Assembly (NCBI GenBank): GCA_949123685.1
Contig: CASBHZ010000052.1
Coordinates: forward strand, 1 to 20,302
Reading direction: 5' to 3'
Source: an uncultured Bacteroidales bacterium
GTDB lineage: Bacteria > Bacteroidota > Bacteroidia > Bacteroidales > Muribaculaceae
Length of the DNA stretch: 20,302 nt
Shown piece by piece: positions 7,682 to 14,934 of this stretch (within the stretch, counting starts at the first letter, position 1; every line of letters starts with the position of its first letter). The notes under the pieces were generated by a model. The model saw only the letters and a program-made list of their open reading frames with translations. It was not told the DNA's origin and did not search any database. The position numbers and the translations under genes are program-made.

Positions 7682-8338
7682 TCATTCATCAAGATACTGT
7701 TTTATTCCATTTGTCCATGACTTATAACCGGGACCAGTAAGATGCAGCCCGTCGTTGGTGTATCTGCGGTTTAATTTACCGTTTTTATCAGCTAAAAATT
7801 GCCATAGGTCAATATATGTCAATCCGTTTTTTTCTGCAATTTCCTTTATGCGTTTGTTAAATTCAACAATGGTTGATTCTTTGCCTTTTAAGTTCTTGTA
7901 GACTCCGTAATCATTGTTGATTGGCATGATGCTCTGAAGATACAGCTTTGTTTCCGGAGAGCGGCGTATAATCTCGTTGACCAGCGTTTCATATCTCCTT
8001 GCAAGTTTGTCTACGCTTAGACCGTGGGAAACATCATTTATGCCGATAAGTAGAAATATTTTTTTCGGATGCCCTTTCAATACCTGGTCAAGCCGCTTTT
8101 GCACTCCGGGTATTATGTCGGACCGGATACCCCGGTTCTTGACATCTTCGCGCTTGAATAGCTCTTCGAAATTGCCCCCATCCGTGATAGAGTTGCCAAG
8201 GAATATTATGTCATTTTCCGTGACAGGCAAATGATCGAAAAGTGATACCCTCTGATCCCAATATTTGTCGGCTTTGACGGCGAAAGAGACAGATATAAGG
8301 AGAAATGCCAAATATAGTTTTGTATTAAAGTTTTTCAT
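7682..8338 (-). CDS. secreted GDSL/SGNH hydrolase (esterase)
   Basis: This is an SGNH-fold serine esterase, which usually removes acetyl or acyl groups from glycans or lipids. With the ATG at 8338 it has 218 residues and a clean signal peptide (KLYLAFLLISVSFAVKA, cut near 23). The four SGNH blocks are present: GNSITDGG with S50, NRG with G70, GIND with N101, and DGLH with D196 and H199. An earlier ATG at 8350 would overlap the kinase stop by 11 bp and add MHFK; I prefer 8338, which leaves a 1-bp gap. It follows the sugar kinase immediately, so the pair may process an acetylated sugar or cell-wall fragment, which is inference. Substrate cannot be read from the sequence. Confidence 0.88.
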   Translation of the reverse strand: MKNFNTKLYLAFLLISVSFAVKADKYWDQRVSLFDHLPVTENDIIFLGNSITDGGNFEELFKREDVKNRGIRSDIIPGVQKRLDQVLKGHPKKIFLLIGINDVSHGLSVDKLARRYETLVNEIIRRSPETKLYLQSIMPINNDYGVYKNLKGKESTIVEFNKRIKEIAEKNGLTYIDLWQFLADKNGKLNRRYTNDGLHLTGPGYKSWTNGIKQYLDE

Positions 8339-8339
8339 T

Positions 8340-9215
8340 TTAAAGTGCATATTTATTCTCGTCGGTATGATACTTTATTAGTCCGGGTATGGGACTCGCT
8401 ACGATATTGCCAATCTTTATGCCAAGATCGTTTCCGATTTCTTCGAGTATTCCGGAAAAATTTGCGGCAATAGAGCCGATGAAGTTTACCGGCACTTCGG
8501 CTGCTGGATGATACGGGATAATGTTTCTCTTGAAGAAACATAAAAATGTTTCTTTCGTAATTTCAAGCATGTACGGATGGTTAAGACGCTCCTTTATGAA
8601 AGGCACGAAGGAGGCAAGAAACTTGTTGGGACCCGGGCTGCGGTATGTTTTTCGGATCACATCGTCTTTAGTAAGTCCAGTTTCTTTGACAAAGTCCGTA
8701 ATAATCTCCTTGGGTGCGATCCCTTTGAAAACATCTCCGATAAGCCGCTTCCCTAATGCCGTGCCGCTTCCTTCATCTCCAAGGATATATCCGAGCGGCG
8801 CGATATTGGCTATTATAGACTCTCCGTCGAACAAGGCGGAATTTGAGCCTGTGCCAAGTATGCAGGCTATTCCTGTGTCTTTGCCTAATAGTGCCCGGCA
8901 TGCAGCCAACATGTCGGATTCAACATGGACAATAGCGGATTTCCATGCGGATTCGATTGCAGACTTTATGCGTGTGCATATTTCGGTGGTGGCACATCCC
9001 GCGCCATAATAGTGGATTAGGGAGATTGTGTATTCTGGATTTATATTGGCGCTTATTCCCTGGAAATATGTTTCGGCATCTGTCCCTGATATATGGGCAG
9101 CATTAATACCATCGGTTTTAAAAGTTGTGATGATATTGCCGATAGGATTGATAAGGCACCATTCCACTTTGGTTGAACCTCCGTCTGCAATCAATATGTA
9201 TTCCGTTTTTTGCAT
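8340..9215 (-). CDS. BadF/BadG/BcrA-type sugar kinase (N-acetylglucosamine kinase-like)
   Basis: This is a 291-residue cytoplasmic ATP-dependent kinase of the ASKHA fold. The phosphate-1 motif DGGSTK is at 11-16, a likely catalytic aspartate is D101 (ESDMLAA), phosphate-2 GTGSNS is at 121-126, and GDEGSG is at 146-151. In this family members of about 280-300 residues phosphorylate N-acetylglucosamine or N-acetylmuramic acid during glycan or cell-wall recycling. That is the most likely job here, but a glucosamine or other amino-sugar substrate is possible. The ATG at 9215 is the only good start: the next methionine (M102) lies beyond the ATP motif. A complete promoter sits directly upstream, with its -7 box ending 6 bp before the ATG. 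It forms a two-gene unit with the GDSL esterase. Confidence 0.87.
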   Translation of the reverse strand: MQKTEYILIADGGSTKVEWCLINPIGNIITTFKTDGINAAHISGTDAETYFQGISANINPEYTISLIHYYGAGCATTEICTRIKSAIESAWKSAIVHVESDMLAACRALLGKDTGIACILGTGSNSALFDGESIIANIAPLGYILGDEGSGTALGKRLIGDVFKGIAPKEIITDFVKETGLTKDDVIRKTYRSPGPNKFLASFVPFIKERLNHPYMLEITKETFLCFFKRNIIPYHPAAEVPVNFIGSIAANFSGILEEIGNDLGIKIGNIVASPIPGLIKYHTDENKYAL

Positions 9216-9221
9216 TTCTCA

Positions 9222-9253
9222 CAAAGTTAGCGTAAAAAGGGGATATACGCAAA
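9222..9253 (-). promoter_or_regulatory. Bacteroidota promoter for the kinase-esterase unit
   Basis: On the minus strand, TTTG (9253-9250) and TAACTTTG (9229-9222) are separated by 20 bp. Both match the Bacteroidota -33 (TTTG/TTG) and -7 (TAnnTTTG) consensus at normal spacing. The -7 box ends 6 bp before the kinase ATG, so transcription should start at or next to the start codon. The -33 element lies in the T-tract of the upstream terminator. Confidence 0.7.
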
Positions 9254-9279
9254 AAAAGCCGTCGGAATTTCCGACGGCT
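9251..9279 (-). terminator. intrinsic terminator of the leucine-rich repeat gene
   Basis: Read on the minus strand, AGCCGTCGG pairs with CCGACGGCT around a short AAATT centre (9279-9257) and is followed by seven T. It lies 22 bp after the stop of the leucine-rich repeat gene and separates it from the kinase unit. Confidence 0.9.
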
Positions 9280-9301
9280 CAAATATTCAGGTATTGATAA
9301 A

Positions 9302-10372
9302 TCAGAAGCCATAATCATAATCATTGTAACCGATTACGTGACGGAGCTGCGGGTCTGCTTGTGTGCGGAGGTCTGTCAGCATATTGTTGTTGGTTACGTT
9401 TACGAAGCGGAGCATCGGGTCAAACGATACGTCGAGTGTGATAAGCTGGTTGTTTGCCGCGTTAACTCTCTGCAAGAAGTTCATGCCCGAGAGCGAGAGG
9501 TAAGTGAGGTCATTCCACTCAACATTTACGAAGGCAAGATTCTGGGCATCTTCAACGGAGAAGGAGGTGAGGTCATTGTAGGGAGCCCAGATTTCGTTGA
9601 TTGTCTTGCATCCTTTCACTGTAAGGGCAGCCATGTGGTTGTCGGAGCATAGCAATGTTTCTATTGCAGGAAGGTCCTGAATGTAAAGTTTTGCTATCTT
9701 ATTGGAGTTCACATTTAGGTTCTCCAGTTTTACAAGTCCGGCAAGTGTCACGTTTGCCAGATCATTAAAGGCTGCGTAGAGCGATTTAAGGTTCTGGCAA
9801 CCTGTTACGTTGAGAGCCTGCAGGTTGTTGCTCATTACATTGAGATATTCCAGATTGACAGCATTTGAAACGTCAAGCGCTTCAAGCATGTTTCCTGATA
9901 CGTTGAATTTCTGGAGTAATGGAACAGACCCGAGGTCGAAGTCCGCAAGGCGGTTCTTGTTAACCTTGATCATCTGAACCTGAGGGCAACCGGTGATTGT
10001 CATTGTGTGGATTCTGTTCTTACCCGCATATATTTCAACAAGAGCCGGGTTATTGTTGAGTGTCAGGCTTGTGATCTTGTTGTTTGAAACATCCACTTTC
10101 TTTAAGGCGGTAAAACCTGAGAGGTCCAATGTGCCTGCAAGGTCTTTGCCTTTGAAGTCTATTTCAGTGACGTGACCATTCTCTACTTTAACTCCGGGGC
10201 ATGCTGCTACGTTGTTGCCGACCATGCGTAGTGCCTCTGCATTGTTACCACCTTTTGCCGCAGTCTGGGAGAGGAATGTCTGAAGCGACTTGGCTTCGTT
10301 TTTACTGATTTTCTGAGCCCATGCACACGAAAGTGTCATGATGGCTGCCATGAATAATACTGTTCTTTTCAT
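9302..10372 (-). CDS. secreted leucine-rich repeat protein with regular 21-residue repeats
   Basis: This 356-residue protein has a signal peptide (residues 1-19, MKRTVLFMAAIMTLSCAWA, then Q20) and is probably exported. After a 64-residue N-terminal cap (about 20-83) come eleven repeats of exactly 21 residues (84-314), a twelfth of 22 (315-336) and a partial thirteenth to the end. Within each repeat, position 7 is mostly Leu or another aliphatic residue, position 10 mostly aliphatic or aromatic, position 15 always Asn, position 17 mostly Leu/Ile, and position 20 mostly Leu or aromatic. This predicts a smooth LRR solenoid without loops or insertions. There is no lipobox, no T9SS C-terminal domain and no transmembrane anchor; the chain ends in GYNDYDYGF. 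Such proteins commonly bind proteins or glycans, but no ligand can be named. It is transcribed alone, bounded by a large upstream spacer and a strong terminator. Confidence 0.88.
   Translation of the reverse strand: MKRTVLFMAAIMTLSCAWAQKISKNEAKSLQTFLSQTAAKGGNNAEALRMVGNNVAACPGVKVENGHVTEIDFKGKDLAGTLDLSGFTALKKVDVSNNKITSLTLNNNPALVEIYAGKNRIHTMTITGCPQVQMIKVNKNRLADFDLGSVPLLQKFNVSGNMLEALDVSNAVNLEYLNVMSNNLQALNVTGCQNLKSLYAAFNDLANVTLAGLVKLENLNVNSNKIAKLYIQDLPAIETLLCSDNHMAALTVKGCKTINEIWAPYNDLTSFSVEDAQNLAFVNVEWNDLTYLSLSGMNFLQRVNAANNQLITLDVSFDPMLRFVNVTNNNMLTDLRTQADPQLRHVIGYNDYDYGF
9365..10123 (-). repeat. 63-bp-periodic coding repeat (LRR units 1-12)
   Basis: This DNA encodes the twelve leucine-rich repeats, residues 84-336. 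Eleven units are exactly 63 bp and the last is 66 bp. The nucleotide units have diverged, so the array is old and conserved at the protein level rather than recently duplicated. Confidence 0.85.
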
Positions 10373-10741
10373 AACGCTAAATGTTTAATTATAACCTTTT
10401 TTATTTTCCATAGTATGAAAATCGGCTTTAGGAAAACAGATTGTTTTGTGTCTTTCATTATTAATTCTTGTTGTCAACCTTAGTTTCCCGCTGATTTTAT
10501 TCTTATAACATCTGTAGCTAAATATAGTTTAACTTAATTAAGTATATTTTGTCGAAAAATTATTTTTATTTCACAAATCATTTCTACAGGAGGAGTAATA
10601 TGTAGGGCATGTGTATATGTGTATAAAATATGAAATTTTAATTATGAAATGGTGAGCAAAACATATAGGAATTTGTTATGAGTATTAAAACTATGTCCGG
10701 GATGTCTGATATTTCCCGGTAATATTTATGACTTCTTGCTT
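10373..10741. other. AT-rich divergent intergenic spacer
   Basis: This 369-bp spacer lies between two divergently transcribed units (leucine-rich repeat gene leftwards, small membrane protein rightwards) and must hold both promoters. I see a 12-bp perfect palindrome ACTTAATTAAGT at 10532-10543. On the plus strand TATATTTTG (10543-10551) differs from the TAnnTTTG box only by one extra base in the gap. No convincing minus-strand box, no RNA gene and no credible ORF is visible. Confidence 0.5.
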
Positions 10742-10960
10742 ATGACTATTTTAAATATAATACTTGTGGTTATGCTCTTGTTGGCGATGGTGGTGATCCT
10801 GCTTGGAATCGGTCATCTTTCATCAGGTCAGTTTGATACCGATAGCTCTGACATTGCTAAATTGAGGGATGACGTGGATAATAGGGAGGATGTAATTTCC
10901 AAGGGTAGCAGTTTCCATGAGTTTTTATCGGGAACACGTCAGAAGCTTCATAAAAGATAG
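10742..10960 (+). CDS. small single-pass membrane protein, unknown function
   Basis: This encodes 72 residues from ATG at 10742 (a TTG at 10736 would add two). Residues 4-25 form one hydrophobic helix (ILNIILVVMLLLAMVVILLG), followed by a hydrophilic, charged tail with DSSDIAKLRDDVDNRED and a basic end (RQKLHKR). I do not recognise the family. The gene is 5 bp upstream of the flippase-like gene, so the two are almost certainly one operon and the product may be a small partner of that membrane protein. The reading frame, hydrophobic helix and tight spacing argue that it is real. Confidence 0.7.
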   Translation: MTILNIILVVMLLLAMVVILLGIGHLSSGQFDTDSSDIAKLRDDVDNREDVISKGSSFHEFLSGTRQKLHKR

Positions 10961-10965
10961 ACATA

Positions 10966-11982
10966 ATGAAGGGACTGAAGAAAATATTGCGTTTTTTGAT
11001 TCCACTGGTTTTCTCAGTTCTCCTTATAATGTGGCTTTTCAGGAGGGTTGATTTTCACCGGGTATTGGAAATAATTCACGGGAATGTAAGTTACCCGTGG
11101 CTTTTTCTGGTCATGATTATAGTGGTTGTGTCGCATTGTATCCGAGGCATAAGGTGGGGATATCAACTTCGTGCGGCAGGGGCAGGTGAAGTTTCGTCGA
11201 TGGCGCTATGTTGCTCAATTTTTGGAGCATATTCTTTAAATCTGATTATTCCCTATATGGGAGAGGCGTGGCGTATAATCTATATTGCAAAAAGGCAGAA
11301 GGTTCCAGTCTCTACGGTGCTTGGCACGGATATGGGCGACCGCATTTCAGACGCAATAGTGGTTGTCTTCCTTTTTTTAGTGGCAATGGCTGTCGGACAT
11401 TCATATATTGGTACATTCTTGGATCGTTATAAAGTAGGGAAGAAGTTACTTGATGTTGTTTATGATCCATGGATGTGGATAGGAACCGGTATAGTTGTCG
11501 TATCTATTGTAACAATATTGTATTTTCTACGGAAGAGGAGCTGGGTGAATTCGCTTTTAATCTCACTAAAGAGGATATGGATAGGATTCAAAGTTTTATT
11601 CACCATGAAAGGGCGTTGGGCGTATCTTTGGCTCACACTTGGCATATGGGTGTGTTATTATCTTGAAACATACATAGGGTTCATGGCATTCCCTTTTACC
11701 CGCAATCTCATTTCTCAGTCGGGCATGGCATGGGGACTGTTGCCGGGGCTTATATCTTTTGTGTTTGGTTCGATGAGTATTGCAATTCCCAGCAATGGCG
11801 GGCTTGGACCATGGAATCTTGCAGTGATGTTCGCCCTTTCGCTTTTTGGTATTCCGAATGCGGAGGGGGCGGCATTTTCATTGGTGGTTTGGAGTGCAGT
11901 TTCATTGACATTAGTAATCCTTGGAATATATACACTATGTTATGTGTCTGTTTCACGTGCGCATGTCACTGATGGCAGATAG
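10966..11982 (+). CDS. flippase-like membrane protein (UPF0104 / lysylphosphatidylglycerol synthase TM-region family)
   Basis: This is a 338-residue polytopic inner-membrane protein with about eight predicted helices, matching the lysylphosphatidylglycerol synthase transmembrane-region (UPF0104) family. Diagnostic stretches are the N-terminal MKGLKKILRFLIPLVFSVLL helix, RGIRWGYQLRAAG (about 60-72), the NLIIPYMGEAWRI segment (about 91-103, the usual N-x-x-x-P-x-R/G-x-G-E-x-x-R signature), TDMGDRISD (about 120-128) and SIAIPSNGGLGPWN (about 269-282). There is no soluble aminoacyl-transferase domain, so it is not MprF itself. Family members are proposed lipid or polyprenyl-linked substrate flippases; the cargo here is unknown. 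It shares an operon with the small protein 5 bp upstream. Confidence 0.83.
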   Translation: MKGLKKILRFLIPLVFSVLLIMWLFRRVDFHRVLEIIHGNVSYPWLFLVMIIVVVSHCIRGIRWGYQLRAAGAGEVSSMALCCSIFGAYSLNLIIPYMGEAWRIIYIAKRQKVPVSTVLGTDMGDRISDAIVVVFLFLVAMAVGHSYIGTFLDRYKVGKKLLDVVYDPWMWIGTGIVVVSIVTILYFLRKRSWVNSLLISLKRIWIGFKVLFTMKGRWAYLWLTLGIWVCYYLETYIGFMAFPFTRNLISQSGMAWGLLPGLISFVFGSMSIAIPSNGGLGPWNLAVMFALSLFGIPNAEGAAFSLVVWSAVSLTLVILGIYTLCYVSVSRAHVTDGR

Positions 11983-12056
11983 ACTTGAATCAAGTTTTTA
12001 AGATAAACTTTAGTGGACTCATAGTTGTTACTTAATAAATGTTAATGATGACGGTG

Positions 12057-12067
12057 ACAATAATTGT
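12057..12067. promoter_or_regulatory. inverted repeat in the urease upstream region
   Basis: ACAATAATTGT is a perfect 5-bp inverted repeat with a single central base, 48 bp upstream of the ureA ATG in the 133-bp spacer (11983-12115) that should hold the urease promoter. No TAnnTTTG box is clear in this spacer. It could be an operator, but 11 bp of AT-rich palindrome may arise by chance. Confidence 0.25.
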
Positions 12068-12115
12068 TGTTGCCATCGCCACAAATAAAGGAACCTTATC
12101 AAAATTTAGATTATT

Positions 12116-12418
12116 ATGCATTTCACACCTAAAGAACAGGACAAGCTTACCCTTCTGATGGTTGGCATGATCGCGGAGCGACGCTTGCAGAAAGGGCTTA
12201 AGTTGAATTATCCCGAGGCTGTAGCTTATATAACGAGTGCAGCTCTCGAAGGAGCGAGAGAGGGAAAGACCGTTGAAGAGGTTATGCACGACGCAAGTCA
12301 GGCATTAACGAAAGATCAGGTGATGCCCGGTGTTGCGGACATGATAAAACTTCTACAGGTTGAGGCTGTGTTTACGGACGGCTCTCGACTTATTTCGATT
12401 CATCATCCTATAAAATAG
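12116..12418 (+). CDS. ureA: urease subunit gamma
   Basis: This is the smallest structural subunit of urease, the nickel enzyme that hydrolyses urea to ammonia and carbamate in the cytoplasm. The 100 residues match the standard UreA length and carry its hallmarks: MHFTPKEQDKLTLLMVGMIA at the start, RRLQKGLKLNYPEAVAYIT (22-40), TKDQVMPGV (65-73) and the ending VEAVFTDGSRLISIHHPI. The subunit carries no metal ligands and builds the trimer with UreB and UreC. It is the first gene of the seven-gene urease locus, 73 bp before the preferred ureB start. Confidence 0.97.
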   Translation: MHFTPKEQDKLTLLMVGMIAERRLQKGLKLNYPEAVAYITSAALEGAREGKTVEEVMHDASQALTKDQVMPGVADMIKLLQVEAVFTDGSRLISIHHPIK

Positions 12419-12491
12419 GGTGGTGTTATGTGTTTAATGGCAGTTCCGTATGGAATATGCAGAGGTAATTACACCAATAATAAAAAATACT

Positions 12492-13040
12492 ATGGATCAG
12501 AATAAAAACACACCTCAGGAAACTTATTCAGAACCTGATGGAATTTTCTCCGGAAAGCCGGATATTGCTTATCCTAACACGCCCGGTTTCGCCCCTAAGG
12601 ATTATGTTCCTGTCGGCGGCGTGATTCTTGCCGAAACCCCGATAGAATATAATGCCAATCGACGCACTGTCAAGATCACGGTGCGTAATACAGGTGATCG
12701 TCCAATTCAGGTTGGTTCTCATTTTCATTTTTTCGAGGTCAATCGTTATCTTGAATTTGATCGTCCGAAAGCTTATGGATGTCATCTTAATATCCCTGCC
12801 ACTACTGCAATTCGTTTTGAACCGGGCGAAGAAAAGGAGGTTGAGGTCGTCACTTATGCTGGCAAACGCCGTGTGATCGGTTTTGATGATTTGGTCAATG
12901 GATACACAGGTCTTGAAGACACGCCGACTTATTACCCCAAACGTACTGAAGCTATTCGCCGTCTTGGAGAATATGGATATAAGACAGTCTCCGAAGAAGA
13001 ATCGGAAGCTGAGTATACAGATAACCAACAAAAAAAATAA
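12492..13040 (+). CDS. ureB: urease subunit beta with N- and C-terminal extensions
   Basis: This is the second structural subunit of urease. The core ([67 protein letters not shown]) matches free-standing UreB of about 100-105 residues. From ATG 12492 the chain is 182 residues, because about 38 residues precede the core (rich in Pro, Ser, Asn) and about 45 follow it ([20 protein letters not shown], then an acidic end). I chose 12492 because it follows an A/T-rich stretch, as is usual in Bacteroidota; an in-frame ATG at 12450 would add 14 residues. The stop is 5 bp before ureC. The extensions do not affect known active-site residues and may matter for oligomer assembly. Confidence 0.95.
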   Translation: MDQNKNTPQETYSEPDGIFSGKPDIAYPNTPGFAPKDYVPVGGVILAETPIEYNANRRTVKITVRNTGDRPIQVGSHFHFFEVNRYLEFDRPKAYGCHLNIPATTAIRFEPGEEKEVEVVTYAGKRRVIGFDDLVNGYTGLEDTPTYYPKRTEAIRRLGEYGYKTVSEEESEAEYTDNQQKK

Positions 13041-13045
13041 TTGCC

Positions 13046-14764
13046 ATGGCTACTATATCAAGACAAGAAAACAATATGCTCTTCGGTCCTACCGTAGGAG
13101 ATAAAATAAGGCTCGGCAACACCGACCTGTATGTAGAGATAGAAAAAGACCTCCGCGTTTTTGGAGATGAAGCTGTATATGGCGGCGGAAAAACCCTAAG
13201 GGACGGTATGGGACTTGCTAACGAATGTTCCACCGGAGCAGGAAGTCTTGATCTCGTGATAACGAATGTCACGATTATCGATCCTGTTCTGGGCGTGGTT
13301 AAAGCAGACGTGGGTATCAAGGATGGCAAGATTGCCGGAATAGGAAAAGCAGGAAACCCCAATGTGATGCAGGGAGTGTCACCGGATCTTGTGACTGGCC
13401 CTTCGACAGATGCTATTTCCGGTGAGCATTTGATATTGACAGCAGCCGGTATTGACGGTCATGTTCATATGTGCGCCCCGCAGCAGGCATATGATGCTTT
13501 GTCGAATGGTATTACCACTCTTGTTGGAGGAGGTGTCGGTCCTACGGATGGCACAAATGGAACTACCATCACAGCCGGAGCTTGGAGTCTTGAGAGGATG
13601 TTACAGTCTTTTGACGCTATACCGGTAAATGTCGGATTATTGGGTAAAGGCAATTGCGCTTGTCGTGAAAATCTTGAAGATCAGATCAAAGCGGGTGCCT
13701 GTGGTTTTAAGATTCACGAAGACTGGGGGGCAACCCCTGCAGCTATCCGCACATGCATGTCGGTTGCGGACAACTATGATGTTCAGGTTGCTATTCATTC
13801 TGACACCCTGAATGAATCAGGATATGTAGAGGATACTATTGCCGCTATCGATGGCAGGACTATCCACACATATCATACGGAAGGTGCCGGTGGTGGTCAT
13901 GCACCAGACCTTCTTAAGGTGGCGTCACTTATGAATGTGCTTCCATCTTCCACCAATCCCACTTTGCCTTTCGGTGTCAATTCTCAGGCGGAACTATTTG
14001 ACATGATCATGGTGTGTCACAACCTGAATCCCAATATACCCTCGGATGTTGCGTTTGCTGAAAGCCGTGTACGTCCGGAGACCCAAGCTGCTGAGAATGT
14101 ATTTCACGATCTGGGTATCCTCTCGATGGTGTCTTCAGACTCTCAGGCTATGGGGCGTGTCGGCGAGTCTTTCATGAGGACATTCCAGATGGCTTCATAC
14201 ATGAAGCAGGTCAGAGGTAAATTGCCGGAGGATTCGGATTCTAATGATAATTTCCGTGTGCTCCGTTACCTCGCCAAGATAACTATCAATCCAGCAATAT
14301 GCTATGGAATTTCTGATGTGCTCGGCTCGGTGGAAAAGGGTAAAATGGCGGATTTAGTGCTCTGGGAGCCTGCATTCTTTGGTACAAAGCCTGAGCTTGT
14401 AATCAAGGGTGGCTTAATAAACTGGGCGAATATGGGAGATACCAACGCTTCGCTTGTAACACCGCAGCCTAAGATCTTACGTCCGATGTATGGAGCCTAT
14501 GGAGATGCATTGTTACACTCCCGCATCTCATTCGTCAGCCGAGCATCTATAGATGATGGCATAAAAGAAAAATATGGGCTTAAGAGTATTGTATATCCTG
14601 TCCATGACGTGCGTCAGATCACTAAGGAGTCTATGTTGCTGAATACTGCGACCCCGAATATTGAAGTGAATCCTGAAACATTTGAGGTGACTGTTGACGG
14701 CTATCCTGCAACGGTCCCGCCTGCAAAAGAGATTCCGCTTGCCCAACTTTATTGGTTTAGTTAA
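13046..14764 (+). CDS. ureC: urease subunit alpha (catalytic)
   Basis: This is the catalytic, dinuclear-nickel subunit of urease, with 572 residues as in other bacteria (566-573). Numbering runs five ahead of the Klebsiella enzyme and all key residues are present: H139 and H141 (GHVH), the carbamylated lysine K222 with H224 (GFKIHEDWG), H251 (IHSDTLNE), H277 (HTYHTEG), flap residues C324-H325 (MVCHN) and D365 (SSDSQAMG). The residue after the catalytic flap histidine is Asn where Klebsiella has a second His. The enzyme should be active once UreD, UreE, UreF and UreG insert nickel. It is followed by a strong hairpin that separates it from the accessory genes. Confidence 0.98.
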   Translation: MATISRQENNMLFGPTVGDKIRLGNTDLYVEIEKDLRVFGDEAVYGGGKTLRDGMGLANECSTGAGSLDLVITNVTIIDPVLGVVKADVGIKDGKIAGIGKAGNPNVMQGVSPDLVTGPSTDAISGEHLILTAAGIDGHVHMCAPQQAYDALSNGITTLVGGGVGPTDGTNGTTITAGAWSLERMLQSFDAIPVNVGLLGKGNCACRENLEDQIKAGACGFKIHEDWGATPAAIRTCMSVADNYDVQVAIHSDTLNESGYVEDTIAAIDGRTIHTYHTEGAGGGHAPDLLKVASLMNVLPSSTNPTLPFGVNSQAELFDMIMVCHNLNPNIPSDVAFAESRVRPETQAAENVFHDLGILSMVSSDSQAMGRVGESFMRTFQMASYMKQVRGKLPEDSDSNDNFRVLRYLAKITINPAICYGISDVLGSVEKGKMADLVLWEPAFFGTKPELVIKGGLINWANMGDTNASLVTPQPKILRPMYGAYGDALLHSRISFVSRASIDDGIKEKYGLKSIVYPVHDVRQITKESMLLNTATPNIEVNPETFEVTVDGYPATVPPAKEIPLAQLYWFS

Positions 14765-14769
14765 TTATT

Positions 14770-14800
14770 AAGAGGTCCGGATCACAAATCCGGACCTCTT
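14770..14800 (+). terminator. strong hairpin after ureC
   Basis: A 13-bp perfect stem (14770-14782 with 14788-14800; GAGGTCCGGAT core) closes a CACAA loop and is followed by TCGCTTATTTT. It lies 5 bp after the ureC stop. The downstream tract is not pure T, so it may act as a partial terminator or as an mRNA-stabilising 3' end for ureABC. Confidence 0.85.
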
Positions 14801-14934
14801 TCGCTTATTTTAAAAAGTTTCATAATCTAAATCATATTAAAGATTGTTATAAATATAAAAGAATAATTGCCCTTTAAGTAATTGCATAAACCATTGCTTA
14901 AATGACACTTTAACTATATCAAAGTTAAAATCAT
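14801..14934 (+). promoter_or_regulatory. AT-rich spacer with repeats upstream of ureE
   Basis: This 134-bp gap between the ureC hairpin and ureE is very AT-rich and holds several repeats. ATTGC occurs at 14866, 14881 and 14893. TTAAGTAAT (14874-14882) and ATTGCTTAA (14893-14901) form an inverted repeat with one mismatch. TTTAACT (14909-14915) and AGTTAAA (14923-14929) form a perfect inverted repeat 5 bp before the ureE ATG. A second promoter with an operator is plausible, but no clear TAnnTTTG box is present. Confidence 0.4.

Noticed and set aside
9365..10123. Regular 63-bp periodicity as a possible CRISPR or tandem-repeat array
   Set aside because: It is in frame within a coding gene and encodes leucine-rich repeats; nucleotide units are not identical.
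10588..10605. AGGAGG followed by ATG-TAG in the divergent spacer
   Set aside because: A good Shine-Dalgarno-like match but the ORF is one codon long; Bacteroidota rarely use such sites, so this is probably chance.
12528..13031. Long minus-strand ORF opposite ureB
   Set aside because: It is the antisense shadow of a clearly identified urease subunit and has no recognisable domain.
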